Positions 1-10,300 are shown, numbered from the stretch's first letter. The stretch is 64,000 nucleotides of DNA from Cuneatibacter sp. NSJ-177 (GCF_022867805.1 NZ_JALIFO010000006.1:62001-126000), one strand, 5' to 3'. Notes: generated by a model not told the origin, from the letters alone. Made by a program: numbers and translations.

Positions 1-48
1 GCTTTATCGGGACGATTTAGAAGAGCAGAAATAGGAGAGGACGAATAC

Positions 49-933
49 ATGGACAGCAGAAAGAAAGCAAAAGAGATGGTAACCGGCAGTATTGATTTTC
101 ATATTCATTCCGGCCCGGATATTTTTCCTCGCCTGCTCAATGATATGGAGGTAGCCGCCCAGGCGAAGGAGGCAGGCATGGCGGCGGTTCTGTTAAAGAG
201 CCACTCGGAGTGCACGGCGGCCCGCGCAGCCATGGCCGGATATGTCAATGATTTTCCGGTTTTTGGTGGAATGGCATTGAATTACAGTGTGGGAGGGCTG
301 AATCCGGAGGCTGTGAAAACGGCAGTTCGGATGGGAGCAAAAGAGATTTGGATGCCGACGATCCACGCGGCCCATTATCTGAAAGAGGTGGACAGTGTTC
401 CGATGTTTGCAGCTTTGCTGAAAAGCGGTATGAAGGGAATCTACCTTTTGGATGATTCCGGCAGACTGAAAGAATCTGTGATCGAGATCATCGAGATCAT
501 TGCGGAAGCGGATATTGTTCTGGCCACCGGCCATATCTCGTCGAAAGAGGCAATGGTATTGGTGGAGGAAGCGAACAAGCGGGGCGTGAAAAAAATTGTG
601 GTGACACACCCAACCTCGCCGATGGAGGCTTACACCGTGGAGGAAATGCAGGAGATTGTTGAAAGAGGGGCTACGATGCTGGAGCATGTGGTCAACGACA
701 CCACTCATCAGATGAAAAATCCGATTGCTCCGTCCGTAATAGCGGAAGCGATCCGGGCAGTCGGCGCAGAGCATACGATGATGAGCACCGACAGCGGACA
801 GGTTATTAACCCCGCGCCAACTATTTCCATGGAGAACTTCATTTATCTGATGCTGGAAGAAGGAATTCCGGAGGAGGAAATCCGAGTGATGACCAGGGAT
901 AATCCGGCCAGGATGCTGGGGCTTTCCCTTTGA
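49..933 (+). CDS. DUF6282 family protein (amidohydrolase-like)
   Basis: A 294-residue cytosolic protein whose N-terminal DFHIHSGPD motif and later TGHIS and STDSGQ motifs resemble the metal-binding histidines and aspartate of PHP/amidohydrolase-type TIM barrels. It matches what I know as the DUF6282 family, which has no established substrate. An AGGAGAGGA-type ribosome binding site lies just before the ATG. A paralogue sits at 3236-4102 and shares the GG-AL-VGG-NP and IWMPT motifs, so the two genes probably serve one catabolic locus with the regulator between them. A hairpin at 1024-1056 follows. The family call is fairly sure; the reaction is unknown. Confidence 0.8.
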   Translation: MDSRKKAKEMVTGSIDFHIHSGPDIFPRLLNDMEVAAQAKEAGMAAVLLKSHSECTAARAAMAGYVNDFPVFGGMALNYSVGGLNPEAVKTAVRMGAKEIWMPTIHAAHYLKEVDSVPMFAALLKSGMKGIYLLDDSGRLKESVIEIIEIIAEADIVLATGHISSKEAMVLVEEANKRGVKKIVVTHPTSPMEAYTVEEMQEIVERGATMLEHVVNDTTHQMKNPIAPSVIAEAIRAVGAEHTMMSTDSGQVINPAPTISMENFIYLMLEEGIPEEEIRVMTRDNPARMLGLSL

Positions 934-1023
934 TTTTCGCGGGGACGGAGTAAAATTTATTTTAAGAGGGTCTTCTTTGAGTTTGAATAGAGAAGGGAAC
1001 TGGGAGAAAATTTGCCTTGGCTG

Positions 1024-1056
1024 CCGGCCTGAGTGCAGGAATTGCATTCGGGCCGG
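1024..1056 (+). terminator. Hairpin downstream of the first DUF6282 gene
   Basis: Two 14-base arms beginning CCGGCC and ending GGCCGG pair at 12 of 14 positions around a short loop. Only a weak T run follows, so this is a possible terminator rather than a certain one. Confidence 0.45.
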
Positions 1057-1182
1057 TTTGCGTAGAGGCACAGGTGAAATGGAGTGGATTTCTTCCCATT
1101 CAATCTAGGAAGGAGCAGGCGGGAAGGTTGGATGGAGCAAATCGGACAAAAAACGGAAAAGTAGGACAAAGCGACTTCCAGC

Positions 1183-1212
1183 TTGACAAATACTATTTTT
1201 GTAAGATACAAT
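1183..1212 (+). promoter_or_regulatory. Sigma-A-type promoter of the GntR regulator
   Basis: TTGACA at 1183-1188 and TACAAT at 1207-1212 are separated by 18 bases. The resulting transcript would carry an untranslated leader of about 170 bases before the regulator at 1394. I saw no clear riboswitch in it. Together with the hairpin at 1024 this accounts for the 460-base gap. Confidence 0.6.
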
Positions 1213-1393
1213 AAGTAAAAATGTGGTTAGAAAACCAGGGAATCAGCGGAATGTGGCTGGAAATTTGAAGGGAGCCGCCGGTCTGTTTCTGAATGAAAAC
1301 AAACTATGATATGGACCGTGATTGGCCAGGGGATCATAGAAGAAGGCCGGCAGCCGAATGGCTGTGGATGTCATGGGAAGATAGGAGAAACGT

Positions 1394-2137
1394 ATGAACA
1401 GGCAGAGGACAGAGCTGATCAAGGAAATTTATGACAGTCTGAAAAAGGGAGAGATTGTCCGGGACGACCAGATCTTTTCGGAGCGGGAACTGTGTGAAAA
1501 ATTTAATGTGAAGCGCAGTGTGCTCCGGGAAGCGCTGATTTCCTTGGAAACGCTGGGGATCATTGAGATCCGGGAGCGCCAGGGGATGTTTGTCGGAGAG
1601 GGAACTTCCAAAGGGCTGGACAGCGGTCTGGATTTTCTGTCCGGATATTCTCCGATGATCATTCACAATCAATCCATGGAAGTTCGTTTGATGGTGGAGC
1701 CCAAGGCGGCCGGGCTGGCTGCGCTGCACCGGACAGAGCGACATTGCACCGCACTCCGGGAAGAGCTGGACTTTGTGGATCAACTGCAGTCGAGAGAGGA
1801 CAGCGAGGCAAAATACAGTCTGGATTACCAGCACAATATTATTATTCACAATATCATCGTGGACGCAGCTGACAATATGGTCTTGACGGAAATTTATAAA
1901 TATCTGTCCACTCTGTCCAGAAATGTATTTTCCGTTTTGGGGAACGGGACCTTGAATTTTCACCCATATGCCCTCTGGCCGGATACGCTGCACAGCGAGC
2001 ACCGGGAGATCATCCAGGCAATTTTGGGCCAGGACAGCGCGAAAGCCGAAGAGCAGATGCGGATTCATCTGGAGAATTCTTTGGAGAGAAACAAAGGCAT
2101 GATGGAGTGGAAAACCAGCGGTTCCCGATTTGTTTGA
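1394..2137 (+). CDS. GntR/FadR-family transcriptional regulator (FCD domain)
   Basis: A 247-residue regulator with an N-terminal winged helix (residues about 1-70, including the SERELCEKFNVKRSVLREAL helix-turn-helix typical of GntR proteins). It is followed by an all-helical FCD ligand-binding domain with the expected EVRLMVEPKAA and SEHREII motifs. FCD regulators bind a metal and a small organic acid. A ribosome binding site (AGATAGGAGAAACGT) precedes the ATG. Its position between two DUF6282 genes and near a decayed TRAP permease suggests control of an organic-acid catabolic locus, which is inference. Confidence 0.88.
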   Translation: MNRQRTELIKEIYDSLKKGEIVRDDQIFSERELCEKFNVKRSVLREALISLETLGIIEIRERQGMFVGEGTSKGLDSGLDFLSGYSPMIIHNQSMEVRLMVEPKAAGLAALHRTERHCTALREELDFVDQLQSREDSEAKYSLDYQHNIIIHNIIVDAADNMVLTEIYKYLSTLSRNVFSVLGNGTLNFHPYALWPDTLHSEHREIIQAILGQDSAKAEEQMRIHLENSLERNKGMMEWKTSGSRFV

Positions 2138-2333
2138 CAATTCATGGAAAAATCCGCAGTGACCGGTGCGAAGGGGAAGCAAACATGAAAACAGGGGAGG
2201 TTCGCACTGGAATATGAGGCGGGGATGTCGCGGATGGAGGAATATTGTGTGGTAACTTGGGGTGATTCCTGGGAGTTGAGAGGGAATTTACTGGGATATG
2301 AGGGTAATGTGGGGATTTGTATTTATATTTGCG

Positions 2334-2958
2334 GTGTCGCCCCTTTGTGGGGCGTGGATTGAAACGCGCGTAAAGCATATGAGCGGATATACCGCAGATG
2401 TGTCGCCCCTTTGTGGGGCGTGGATTGAAACAAATGCAGCCTGATATGCCTGAAATGTGGATTTTGTGTCGCCCCTTTGTGGGGCGTGGATTGAAACGTA
2501 ATCTGCTCCATCCCTGCATAATGTTGGGTCAGTGTCGCCCCTTTGTGGGGCGTGGATTGAAACCGCGTCCGCCTTGTCAGTAATGGTCGAGGCGCGTTGT
2601 GTCGCCCCTTTGTGGGGCGTGGATTGAAACGGGAACGAGTGTCGGCAGAGAAAAAGGTAGCCGAGTGTCGCCCCTTTGTGGGGCGTGGATTGAAACGGAA
2701 ATACAGTGCCCTACAGATCGCCGGAGCTTTCGGTGTCGCCCCTTTGTGGGGCGTGGATTGAAACGACTATTGAGTGGAACGATATCTCCGGGAATATGGC
2801 CGCCCCTGTGTGGGGCGTAGATTGAAACGCCTTATTTAGCTTTGCAGCCAATACCTTAGTAGGTCGCCCCTGTGTGAAACGTGGGTCGAAACAATACATA
2901 GTCATATTCAACCAATACATTCTCTGGCTCCACCCCTATGCGAGGGATGGATCGAAAA
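2334..2958 (+). CRISPR. Type I-C-like CRISPR array without adjacent cas genes
   Basis: Seven identical 32-base repeats start at 2334, 2400, 2466, 2532, 2599, 2665 and 2733. Each begins GTGTCGCCCC, has a GGGGCG stem arm and ends GTGGATTGAAAC. Spacers are 34-36 bases. Three further copies (about 2797-2828, 2861-2892 and 2927-2958) decay progressively to the right, with 32-34 base spacers. Decay at the right and the GAAAC 3' end indicate transcription on the plus strand with the leader at about 2138-2333. The stem and 3' end resemble type I-C repeats. No cas gene is present in the window; the region left of base 1 cannot be seen. Apparent ORFs through the array are repeat translations. Confidence 0.97.
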
Positions 2959-3161
2959 TATCAGCGCTTATACAGATCTCGCTGGTTATTTTTCGTACTT
3001 CAAAAGAGTGTCCCCAAATACTAATATCAAATTTTTATAATAAAATCAAAAATATTTTTTAAAATATTCGATAAGATTCTGTTTGAAGATATATAAGGAT
3101 GTAAGAGCCTAAATAATAAAAAACCATCAACGAAATTATAAAAATACAATAAGGCATAATC

Positions 3162-3190
3162 TTGACATCTTCTTTCAGACATGATACAAT
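3162..3190 (+). promoter_or_regulatory. Sigma-A-type promoter of the second DUF6282 gene
   Basis: TTGACA at 3162-3167, a 17-base spacer and TACAAT at 3185-3190. Transcription would start near 3197, too close to use an ATG at 3203, which supports the TTG start at 3236. Confidence 0.75.
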
Positions 3191-3235
3191 TTTTATATCT
3201 GGTTGACCATGGTAGACCAGCGTAAGGAGGTAACT

Positions 3236-4102
3236 TTGGACTACAGAAGTACAGCAGCTCATTTGCTTCAGGGGGCCTATGACCTGCATGTTCATGCTTC
3301 CCCTTCCCATGATGCAAGGAGTGTGACCGACTGGGATGTCTTGATGGATGCGGAAAAGGCCGGAATGGCGGGGGTACTGATCAAAAATCACTATGAGCCA
3401 ACCGGAGGCCGCGCAGAAAGCGTGAATCATATTTTTAACGGAACGGCGCGTCTTTACGGCGGAATTGCTCTCAATCTTCCTGTCGGCGGAATCAATCCTT
3501 ATGCTGTGGAAAGCGCAGTCCGTCTGGGGGCAAGGATGATTTGGATGCCGACGTGGGATGCAAAAAACAGCATAGAACGAGCTGGGCGAGGCGTTTTCCG
3601 TCCTCATCCGGGAATTTCTGTTTTGGATGAATCAGGAAATTTGATTCCTTCGGTATATGAAGTCCTGGAGATTGCGAAGCAGTACCAGGTCTGCGTCTCC
3701 ACCGGACACCTGTCCTTTCGTGAATCTTGGAAGGTTTGCCGGGCGGGAAAAGAGGTTGGAGCTCAGATGATTCTGACACATCCCGAATATGATCACACAA
3801 GGATATCGGTGGAAGATCAACTGCTTTTTGTCAGAGAGGGCGTGATGATTGAAAAGGATTGGGTGGACATCGCCCTTCGCATGGCGTCTGTGGAGGATGT
3901 TGCCGGAAGTATTCGGAAGATTGGCGCCACTCATATCTATTTGGCGACTGACCGGGGCCAGGCGTCGGGTGAAAAGCCGGTGGAGGGAATGCTTCTCTTT
4001 CTGGAAGGTCTACTGAGATGCGGTGTCACGGAAGAAGAACTCGTCGTAATGATTCAGGAAAATCCTCGAAACGTGCTGCAAGGCGGCTGTATGAAGCGAT
4101 AG
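3236..4102 (+). CDS. DUF6282 family protein, second paralogue
   Basis: A 288-residue paralogue of the protein at 49-933. It has the same DLHVHASPS metal-binding start, the GGIALNLPVGGINP and IWMPT segments, a STGHLS motif and a TDRGQASGEKP segment near the C-terminus. I place the start at the TTG at 3236 because TAAGGAGG sits just before it; an in-frame ATG at 3203 has no ribosome binding site and lies at the predicted transcription start. Between positions equivalent to the first protein it carries a longer insert (HPEYDHTRIS region). Function is unknown; it is presumably a metal-dependent hydrolase of the same pathway as its neighbour. Confidence 0.8.
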   Translation: MDYRSTAAHLLQGAYDLHVHASPSHDARSVTDWDVLMDAEKAGMAGVLIKNHYEPTGGRAESVNHIFNGTARLYGGIALNLPVGGINPYAVESAVRLGARMIWMPTWDAKNSIERAGRGVFRPHPGISVLDESGNLIPSVYEVLEIAKQYQVCVSTGHLSFRESWKVCRAGKEVGAQMILTHPEYDHTRISVEDQLLFVREGVMIEKDWVDIALRMASVEDVAGSIRKIGATHIYLATDRGQASGEKPVEGMLLFLEGLLRCGVTEEELVVMIQENPRNVLQGGCMKR

Positions 4103-4159
4103 GAAGATAGGAGAACCAAAGTTATGCTAAGGCGAAATAGAATTGAGTGTTAGCGATAG

Positions 4160-4870
4160 GATTTTGCAGTCTTTTGACTTTTGGAATCACTGGTAGTTCA
4201 GCGGAGACAGGATCCATTGCGGCGGGATCCGAACACCGGACAGCGATCTCCATAGAAACGGAAACTCCGGAATCTCAAAAAGAGGGGCGAAGAGCTGTAT
4301 CGGCGTGGCGGCTGCGATGGCCAGTGTTCCCTGACCAACTGCATCACGGCAACGGGCCTTGCCAATTGCCTGGCCGGCATGATTTCAAGCTTGGGGCGGA
4401 ACAGGCAGGTATTCAGCTTAATTATCACAATGTTTTGGACGCTGCTGTTTGGAATGGGAGCGCCAAGATTTCAAATCTGACGTGGCCGGTGGCGCCTGCA
4501 ACGATTATTGCCGGGAAGATGACAAACGTCAATTACGTGAAGGTTTGCGGGCACACAATGAAAATGTCGCTTAGTGCTCTTATTCTGCCATATCTTTTTG
4601 TATTTCTGCCTGCGCTTTTGATAAACGGATCCCCTCTGGAAAATTTGAACGTGGTGGGAACTACTATAGCTGGTTTGATTCTGCCTTCTTTCTTTGCGGA
4701 GCAGTTTCTGTTGACAAAACCGACTTGGATTCAGCAGCGTTTTCTTCTGGCTTCCAGTATATCGCTGATCTTGCAGTTTCCCTTCTCCAGCCGATAGCAG
4801 GGGTACTTTGTGGGATCTTCGTGATTTTCTGGCAGCAGCTTCTGGTAAAAAGGAGAAGATTGCCGGAAAT
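4160..4870 (+). pseudogene. Decayed TRAP-type transporter large permease
   Basis: Fragments of a DctM-like permease appear in different frames. One frame reads GVAAAMASVP and then a stop. Another reads TNCITATGLANCLAGMISSL and then IITMFWTLLFGMGAP, which is the conserved TRAP permease segment. A third frame reads LSALILPYLFVFLPALLING, matching the C-terminal TRAP segment. An apparently open frame at 4147-4797 is a mixture of these frames and not a real protein. No TRAP binding protein or small permease is adjacent. TRAP permeases import carboxylates, so this may be a dead remnant of the transporter for the DUF6282 locus. Confidence 0.7.
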
Positions 4871-4928
4871 AGCGTATAAATCAGATCGCTATATTTACAG
4901 GGAGGAAACATTGCGGTATACTAAGGAG

Positions 4929-4952
4929 GCGCGGCAGTCTGCCGCGCTTTTA
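4929..4952 (+). terminator. Intrinsic terminator after the TRAP pseudogene
   Basis: GCGCGGCA and TGCCGCGC form a perfect 8-bp stem with a three-base loop, followed by TTTTAT. Confidence 0.7.
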
Positions 4953-4996
4953 TCAATATGCCGGTGGTGTTTGCAGGGGAAGGTCAGGATGAAAAG

Positions 4997-5929
4997 ATGG
5001 ATTTAGCGTTAATTTCACTGGAAAAAATTGTTGAGATGTTTTTGATTTTGGTTCTGGGGGTCGTATTATACCGCTGTGGATTGATTACCTCCGAGATGAA
5101 CCGAGGGCTTTCCAATCTGCTGCTGATGTTCGTGGCTCCTTTTTTAGTATTCGTGTCCTATCAGATGGATTTTACCACTCAGTTGATGAGCGGCTGGATC
5201 CAAACATTTCTCCTGTCGGTCCTGTCCTTCCTTTTGACCATCTTTATGACCCGGTTTGTGATCCGGAAAAGCGGAAATTATGACCGGGAAATTGAACGAA
5301 TCTGCGTGATCTATTCGAATTGCGGCTACATCGGACTCCCCTTATTGAATGCGCTGTTTGGACAGCAGGGAGTTTTTTACATGACGGTTTACATGACGGT
5401 TTTTAATCTATTTACGTGGACCCAGGGAGTCAGCCTGGTCAGCGGGAATAAGAATTTCCGGCAGGCAGTCCGGAATCTGTTCAGCCCGATGGTAATCGGC
5501 GTTCTGCTGGGAGTGATCTGCTTTTTCGGCAGGATCCATCTGCCGGACATTTTGCTGAACCCGATGTGCGCGATCGGAGATATGAATACGCCGCTGGCCA
5601 TGCTGGTAGCCGGCGCATCCCTGGCGGAAACTGATATTAAAAAAATGTTGATTAAGGTTAGAATTTATTGGATCAGCTTGATCAAGCTGATTCTCTGCCC
5701 GCTTTTGTTTTTCCTGGCCGCATTCTGGTTTCGATTTGAGGAGCTGCCTCTCATGACGGTGTTTTTGGGCGCAGCTTGTCCGGCCGGAACCACGGGAACT
5801 CTGTTTGCGCTCCGATACCACCGGGATAATGTCTATGCAACGGAATTGTTGGCTGTGTCGACCATCCTGTCGATCCTGACCATCCCAATGATGATTTTAG
5901 TCAAAAATTTTCTGCAAGGTTTTCTATGA
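4997..5929 (+). CDS. AEC family transporter (auxin efflux carrier-type)
   Basis: A 310-residue integral membrane protein with about ten predicted hydrophobic segments and the two-halves pattern of AEC carriers, including SNLLLMFVAPFLVF in the first half and GAACPAGTTGTLFALRY in the second. AEC members export or exchange organic acids such as malate in bacteria. I start it at 4997 (MDLALISLEKIVEMF) because this matches the usual family N-terminus; an upstream ATG at 4958 in the same frame would add a polar tail. The gene stands alone behind a terminator. Its substrate cannot be read from the sequence. Confidence 0.87.
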   Translation: MDLALISLEKIVEMFLILVLGVVLYRCGLITSEMNRGLSNLLLMFVAPFLVFVSYQMDFTTQLMSGWIQTFLLSVLSFLLTIFMTRFVIRKSGNYDREIERICVIYSNCGYIGLPLLNALFGQQGVFYMTVYMTVFNLFTWTQGVSLVSGNKNFRQAVRNLFSPMVIGVLLGVICFFGRIHLPDILLNPMCAIGDMNTPLAMLVAGASLAETDIKKMLIKVRIYWISLIKLILCPLLFFLAAFWFRFEELPLMTVFLGAACPAGTTGTLFALRYHRDNVYATELLAVSTILSILTIPMMILVKNFLQGFL

Positions 5930-6065
5930 GAAAGAATTTCTCTTTGCGAAATACTGTGCCGCAAATGCGTCGTGTCAGCGACATCTTGCTTGGCATTTGC
6001 GCACCCTAGGGGCAGATTCTGCACTTCCATAGTGAAGCCCTTGTTTCGATGAAATTCCAAGGGAA
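5925..6065 (-). repeat. Dispersed intergenic repeat, family A, copy 1
   Basis: Read on the minus strand this stretch contains AAGATGTCGCTGAC, CGACGCATTTGCGG and GAAATTCT in the same order and spacing as 59280-59352. It also includes a decayed form of the GGAATTCC hairpin present at 59221-59261. It begins at the stop codon of the AEC gene. Confidence 0.75.
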
Positions 6066-6191
6066 TTCTAATAAAATGAAAAATGCGTTCCCTCTACCGT
6101 GATGTTGGTATCATCCGGATGGGGATCGCATTTTTCGATTGTCACAGGATCTCGGCCGTGTTTGGCAGACAGAGGAAAAGAAAAGGGAACT

Positions 6192-7121
6192 TTATTTCTT
6201 TTCTTCTTGGGCGGTCCGTCTTTTTTGCGGAAGCTGAGCCAATACAATTGCGGCAAACATAACGGCGCATCCGAAAATCTCCCTGCTGCTCAATTTTTGG
6301 CCCAGCAGGATCCAACCCGCCAGTACGGAGATACAAGATTCCAGACTTAAGATCAGCGAGGCCACAGTTGGATTCATTCCTCTTTGCCCGACGATCTGGA
6401 GCGTATACGCGACGCCGCAGGACAGTACGCCCGCATAAAGTAGCGGCACCCAGGCGTCGAAGAGAGCGGAGACCTCCAGGCTCTCCGTAAAAAGGGCTGC
6501 GATTCCGGACAAAATCCCGCAGATGAAAAATTGGATACAGGACATTTTTACTCCGTCGGCCAGCGGGGAAAAATGGTCGATGACTAAAATATGAAAAGAG
6601 AACAGCAAAGCACAGACCAGGACTAAGAGATCCCCAAGACCGATGGAAAATCCATCGGTGATGCAGAGGAGATACAATCCGGTCAGCGCCAGAAAGACCG
6701 CGGCCCAAAGAAATGGGCTGCATTTTTTACCGAGAAATAAGCCGAGGACCGGTACGATTACAATGTAGCAGGCGGTGATAAATCCGGCTTTTCCGACAGT
6801 GGTGTACTGAATACCAAACTGCTGGAAATTGCTGGCGAGAAAGAGAAGAAGACCGCAGCAGATTCCTCCGCTCACCAGATTCTTTTTTCGAATTCGTTTT
6901 TGCTCCGCTGTGTCGGAGGCCTGAATCCAGACTGCTTTTTTCTCACGGACCCAGATCAGCGGCAGCAGCACTGCTCCGCCGATCAGGCAGCGGACACTGT
7001 TAAAGGTAAACGGGCCGAGATATTCCATTCCGACACTCTGCGCCACAAAAGCAATGCCCCAGATCGTTGCCGTAAACAGAAGATACAGGGAGTTTTTAAG
7101 CGGGATTTCTTTTGTTTTCAT
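6192..7121 (-). CDS. DMT superfamily transporter (EamA family)
   Basis: A 309-residue membrane protein with ten hydrophobic segments in two EamA repeats (about residues 8-145 and 155-290), each ending in the usual QxxGxxxxxA-type helices. The family exports amino acids, nucleosides or other metabolites. The start at 7121 is preceded by AGGAG at suitable distance; an in-frame upstream ATG at 7160 lacks one. The C-terminus is basic. It is monocistronic between two other minus-strand units, with a dispersed repeat upstream. The substrate is not predictable. Confidence 0.87.
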   Translation of the reverse strand: MKTKEIPLKNSLYLLFTATIWGIAFVAQSVGMEYLGPFTFNSVRCLIGGAVLLPLIWVREKKAVWIQASDTAEQKRIRKKNLVSGGICCGLLLFLASNFQQFGIQYTTVGKAGFITACYIVIVPVLGLFLGKKCSPFLWAAVFLALTGLYLLCITDGFSIGLGDLLVLVCALLFSFHILVIDHFSPLADGVKMSCIQFFICGILSGIAALFTESLEVSALFDAWVPLLYAGVLSCGVAYTLQIVGQRGMNPTVASLILSLESCISVLAGWILLGQKLSSREIFGCAVMFAAIVLAQLPQKRRTAQEEKK

Positions 7122-7198
7122 ATCAAACGCTCCTGATCGGAAAAATTTACACCGATTCATTATAGAACAAATTTCAGAAAGAGAAAAGAGGAAAATAA

Positions 7199-7284
7199 AA
7201 AATAGCTGCGAAGCAGATATTTTTGTCCAAACGGAGCAAAGCGGAGTTCGGACTTCCCGTCCTTTTTATGGAGCGGCATAAAAA
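7199..7284 (+). repeat. Dispersed intergenic repeat, family B, copy 1
   Basis: About 85 bases beginning AATAGCTGCGAAGCAGATAT and ending GACTTCCCGTCC, then TTTTTATGGAGCG. This matches 17341-17430 at nearly every position. It lies between the DMT gene and the ABC permease. Confidence 0.8.
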
Positions 7285-7334
7285 TACCGGCCTCCAATCG
7301 TTAGATTTACAGGTCTAACTTTTGGGGGCCGGTA
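7279..7334 (-). terminator. Terminator of the FtsX-type ABC permease operon
   Basis: On the minus strand TACCGGCC pairs with GGCCGGTA across an internal smaller hairpin, and TTTTTAT follows. It lies just after the permease stop codon. Confidence 0.75.
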
Positions 7335-7360
7335 CATCCGGATCCGAGACGGTGAATTTT

Positions 7361-10300
7361 TTATTCCACGCTTTTCAGCGATTCAATCATATCAATCTTC
7401 CGAAGTTTGAAGAATACAAGCAAATTGACCAGCACAGAAAAGACCACGGTCAAAAGACTGCTGTACAGGTAGCTGGGAGGCTGGATGGTTTGCCCGAACA
7501 TCAGCATATCAATCTCCACAGTCCGAATCAGGAATTTGTGAAGCCCAACGCCAAGCAGCATCCCGGCGCCGATTCCCAGGATGGTCAGCAGAATGTTTTC
7601 CCGGTACACATAGCTGGCCACTTCCCCGTCGTAAAAGCCAAGGACTTTCAACGTGGCAAGTTCTCTGCGTCGTTCCGAGATGTTGATATTGTTCAGGTTG
7701 TAGAGCACCACAAAGGCAAGCAGTCCGGCGGATATGATCAAAACCCAGATTACCAAATCAAGGCTTCTCATCATATCGTCGACCGTAGCCTGAAGGCTGC
7801 GGATGAAAGAGACCGACAGGATCTCATCGTGGGAGATCAGTTTGGCGGCGAGATCATTCTCCTGCGGGGATTCCATGGTTTCCGTCGTCATCAGCAGCGT
7901 GTTGTACTCCGGCGTCTTTCCATATAGTTTTTCATAGAGGGCCGGGGTCATATAGACATAATGATGCAGGTAATTTTCCACGATTGCCGTTACCGTCACG
8001 TCCACAGTGCTGGTTTCCTCCTCGGCAAGGGAGATGGTGTCGCCAACAGAGACATCCAGCATCCGCGCCAGCTTTTCTGTTATGATAACGCCATCATCGC
8101 TGAGCGTGTAGTGCTCTTTGGAAACCCGGTTCTTCAAATTCACGAAATCGCCGAGGGAGTCCAATCTTTCCGGTACAAAAAGAGTGGCTTCCTTTGTCGT
8201 TGATCCATATCCCGCATCCTTGGCAATCTGATAAATCGGCAGAGTTTCATGGATTTGAGAATACTGCTTCACCATCTCCTCCGTGGATTCCGGATCAAAA
8301 TCGGAGTCGATGTTCAATGTGGCGTCGTAGGTGAAAACCGTTGAGTATTGGTTGTCAGCGATTTTGGCAATGGAATCCCGCAGCCCAAAGCCGACCATCA
8401 GGAGAGCCATGCAGCCTCCGATGCCGAACACGGTCATAAAGAAACGCTTCTTATAACGGATCAGGTTCCGGACCGTGGATTTGCTGGTAAAACCGAGGCG
8501 CTTCCAGATAAAAGGAATATATTCCAGGAGTACCCGCCGTCCTTCCTTCGGCGCCACCGGGCGCATCAGCTGGGCCGGAGTGGACGTCAATTCCCGGTAG
8601 CAGGCCGCCACCGTGGCCGCCACGGTGCACAAAACGGCCAGGGCCGTGCTCATCAGGGCATAGTTGGTCTGAATGGGGACCACATACTCCTTCAGGTTCA
8701 CATATAAGATTCCGTAGGCCGACATGATCACCCGCGGAAGGATCTGGCTGCCGGCCACGACGCCGAGGAGGCTCCCCAGCAAGGTGGCGGAAAGCGCGTA
8801 CAGAATGTATTTAGCCGCAATCGAGTTTTTGGAGTATCCAAGCGCCTTCATCGTACCAATCTGAGTCCGGTCGTCTTCCACCATACGAGTCATGGTGGTC
8901 AGGCTGACCAGGGCAGCCACCAGGAAGAAGATGGCCGGAAATACTTTGCCGATGGCGCCGATCCGCTGCGCGTCCAAATCATATTCCACATAAGTCTGAA
9001 CGGAATTCCGGTCTAAAACGTACCATTCCGGATATTTGATATCGGAGATCTCGTCCTCCGCGTCCTTTAATTTCTGTTCCGCATCGGCGATTTTTTCGTC
9101 CGCCTCTTTCTGTCCGTCTTCATAGTCCTTCCAGCCATCTTCCAGTTCTTTTTCCGCGTCGGCAATCTCTGTCTTCGCGTCCTCGATTTGCTGCTCGCCG
9201 TCTTCGATCTTGGCTTTGGCTTCCTCTAAAGCGTTTTTCCCATCCTGGTACTGATCCTCGCCGTCCTGAAGCTTCGCATAGGAAGCGTCCAGTTCTTCTT
9301 TTCCAGCGGTGAGCTGGGCTTCCCCCTCCGCAATCTGCGCCTTGGCGGCGTCCATTTGATCCTGGGAATCCGAGAGGGTGGAATAGGTTTCATCCAGTTG
9401 TTTTTTTGCTCCGGCCAGCGCCGGTTCCATCTGGGCGATGGTTCCCGCCAGGGTCAGATAGTCGGCACTTTGTGAGGGATCGATCCCCTGTGCGGTCAAA
9501 GCCACCTCCAGCTGATCTTTCTGCCCCTTTAAAGATTCCAGTTGAGCGGCATTGGTGTCATATTCGGATTTACCGGTTTGATAAGCCTCCCAGCCCGCAG
9601 CCAACTCTTGCTCCTTGGGCTCCAACTGTTCCTTGGCCTGGGTCAGATCGCGCTCACTGTCCGCCAGGGCCTCCTTGCCGGTATTGTATTGTTTCCAGCC
9701 GTTGTCCAGCTCTTCTCTGGATTTTTTCAGCTTTTTCTTGGCATCGGCAATCTCCTGCCTGCCGTCCTCCAGTTCCTGCTCCTTTTCTGCCAGAGTGGTT
9801 TTGGCGTCCTCCAGCTCGGCTTCCCCATCCTGCAGGTCTTTTAGCGCGTCCCCCAGTTCCGTTTCCGCTTCTTCCTTGGCGTCCGCCAATTCTTTTTTTC
9901 CGTCCTCCAGCTTTTCATTGGCTTCGTCCAGAATGGATTGATAGCGGATTTCACAGCGCGCATCGGCAATTTTTTCGATTTCGTCGGTGACGCTTTGAAT
10001 CTGGTTGTCATAGGTTTCGCTCATCGCCGTAAGGGCCGCAGCCCCTTCCACCGTCGCGTAGATCACCGTATGGTAATCCTCGGTAAACGTTTCCGGCAGC
10101 ACAAAAAGCAGACCGTCGATGTGACCGTCCCCGATGGAGGCGGTGCCGCGGTCAAAGGTGAGGTAGTAGGAGCTGGTCATGTGTCCGACTACGGTGAATT
10201 CCGTCTTCTCAAGCGTATCGGCCAGGCTGCCTTCCCCGGAGTCCTCGTCTTCTTTTTTCTTGTCATCATAGAGAGCAATGGTGCTGCCGATCGGGTATAC

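Noticed and set aside
1293-1397. A 34-codon frame overlapping the GntR start as a leader peptide
   Set aside because: No ribosome binding site precedes its ATG.
2142-2920. Several open frames on both strands through the CRISPR array
   Set aside because: They are translations of the repeats.
4147-4797. A 216-codon open frame on the plus strand
   Set aside because: It mixes frames of the decayed TRAP permease; the conserved segments lie in other frames, so it is not a real protein.
9406-9990. Proline- and serine-rich frames opposite the ABC permease coiled coil
   Set aside because: They mirror the biased codons of the Leu/Glu/Asp-rich coiled coil on the minus strand and have no ribosome binding site.
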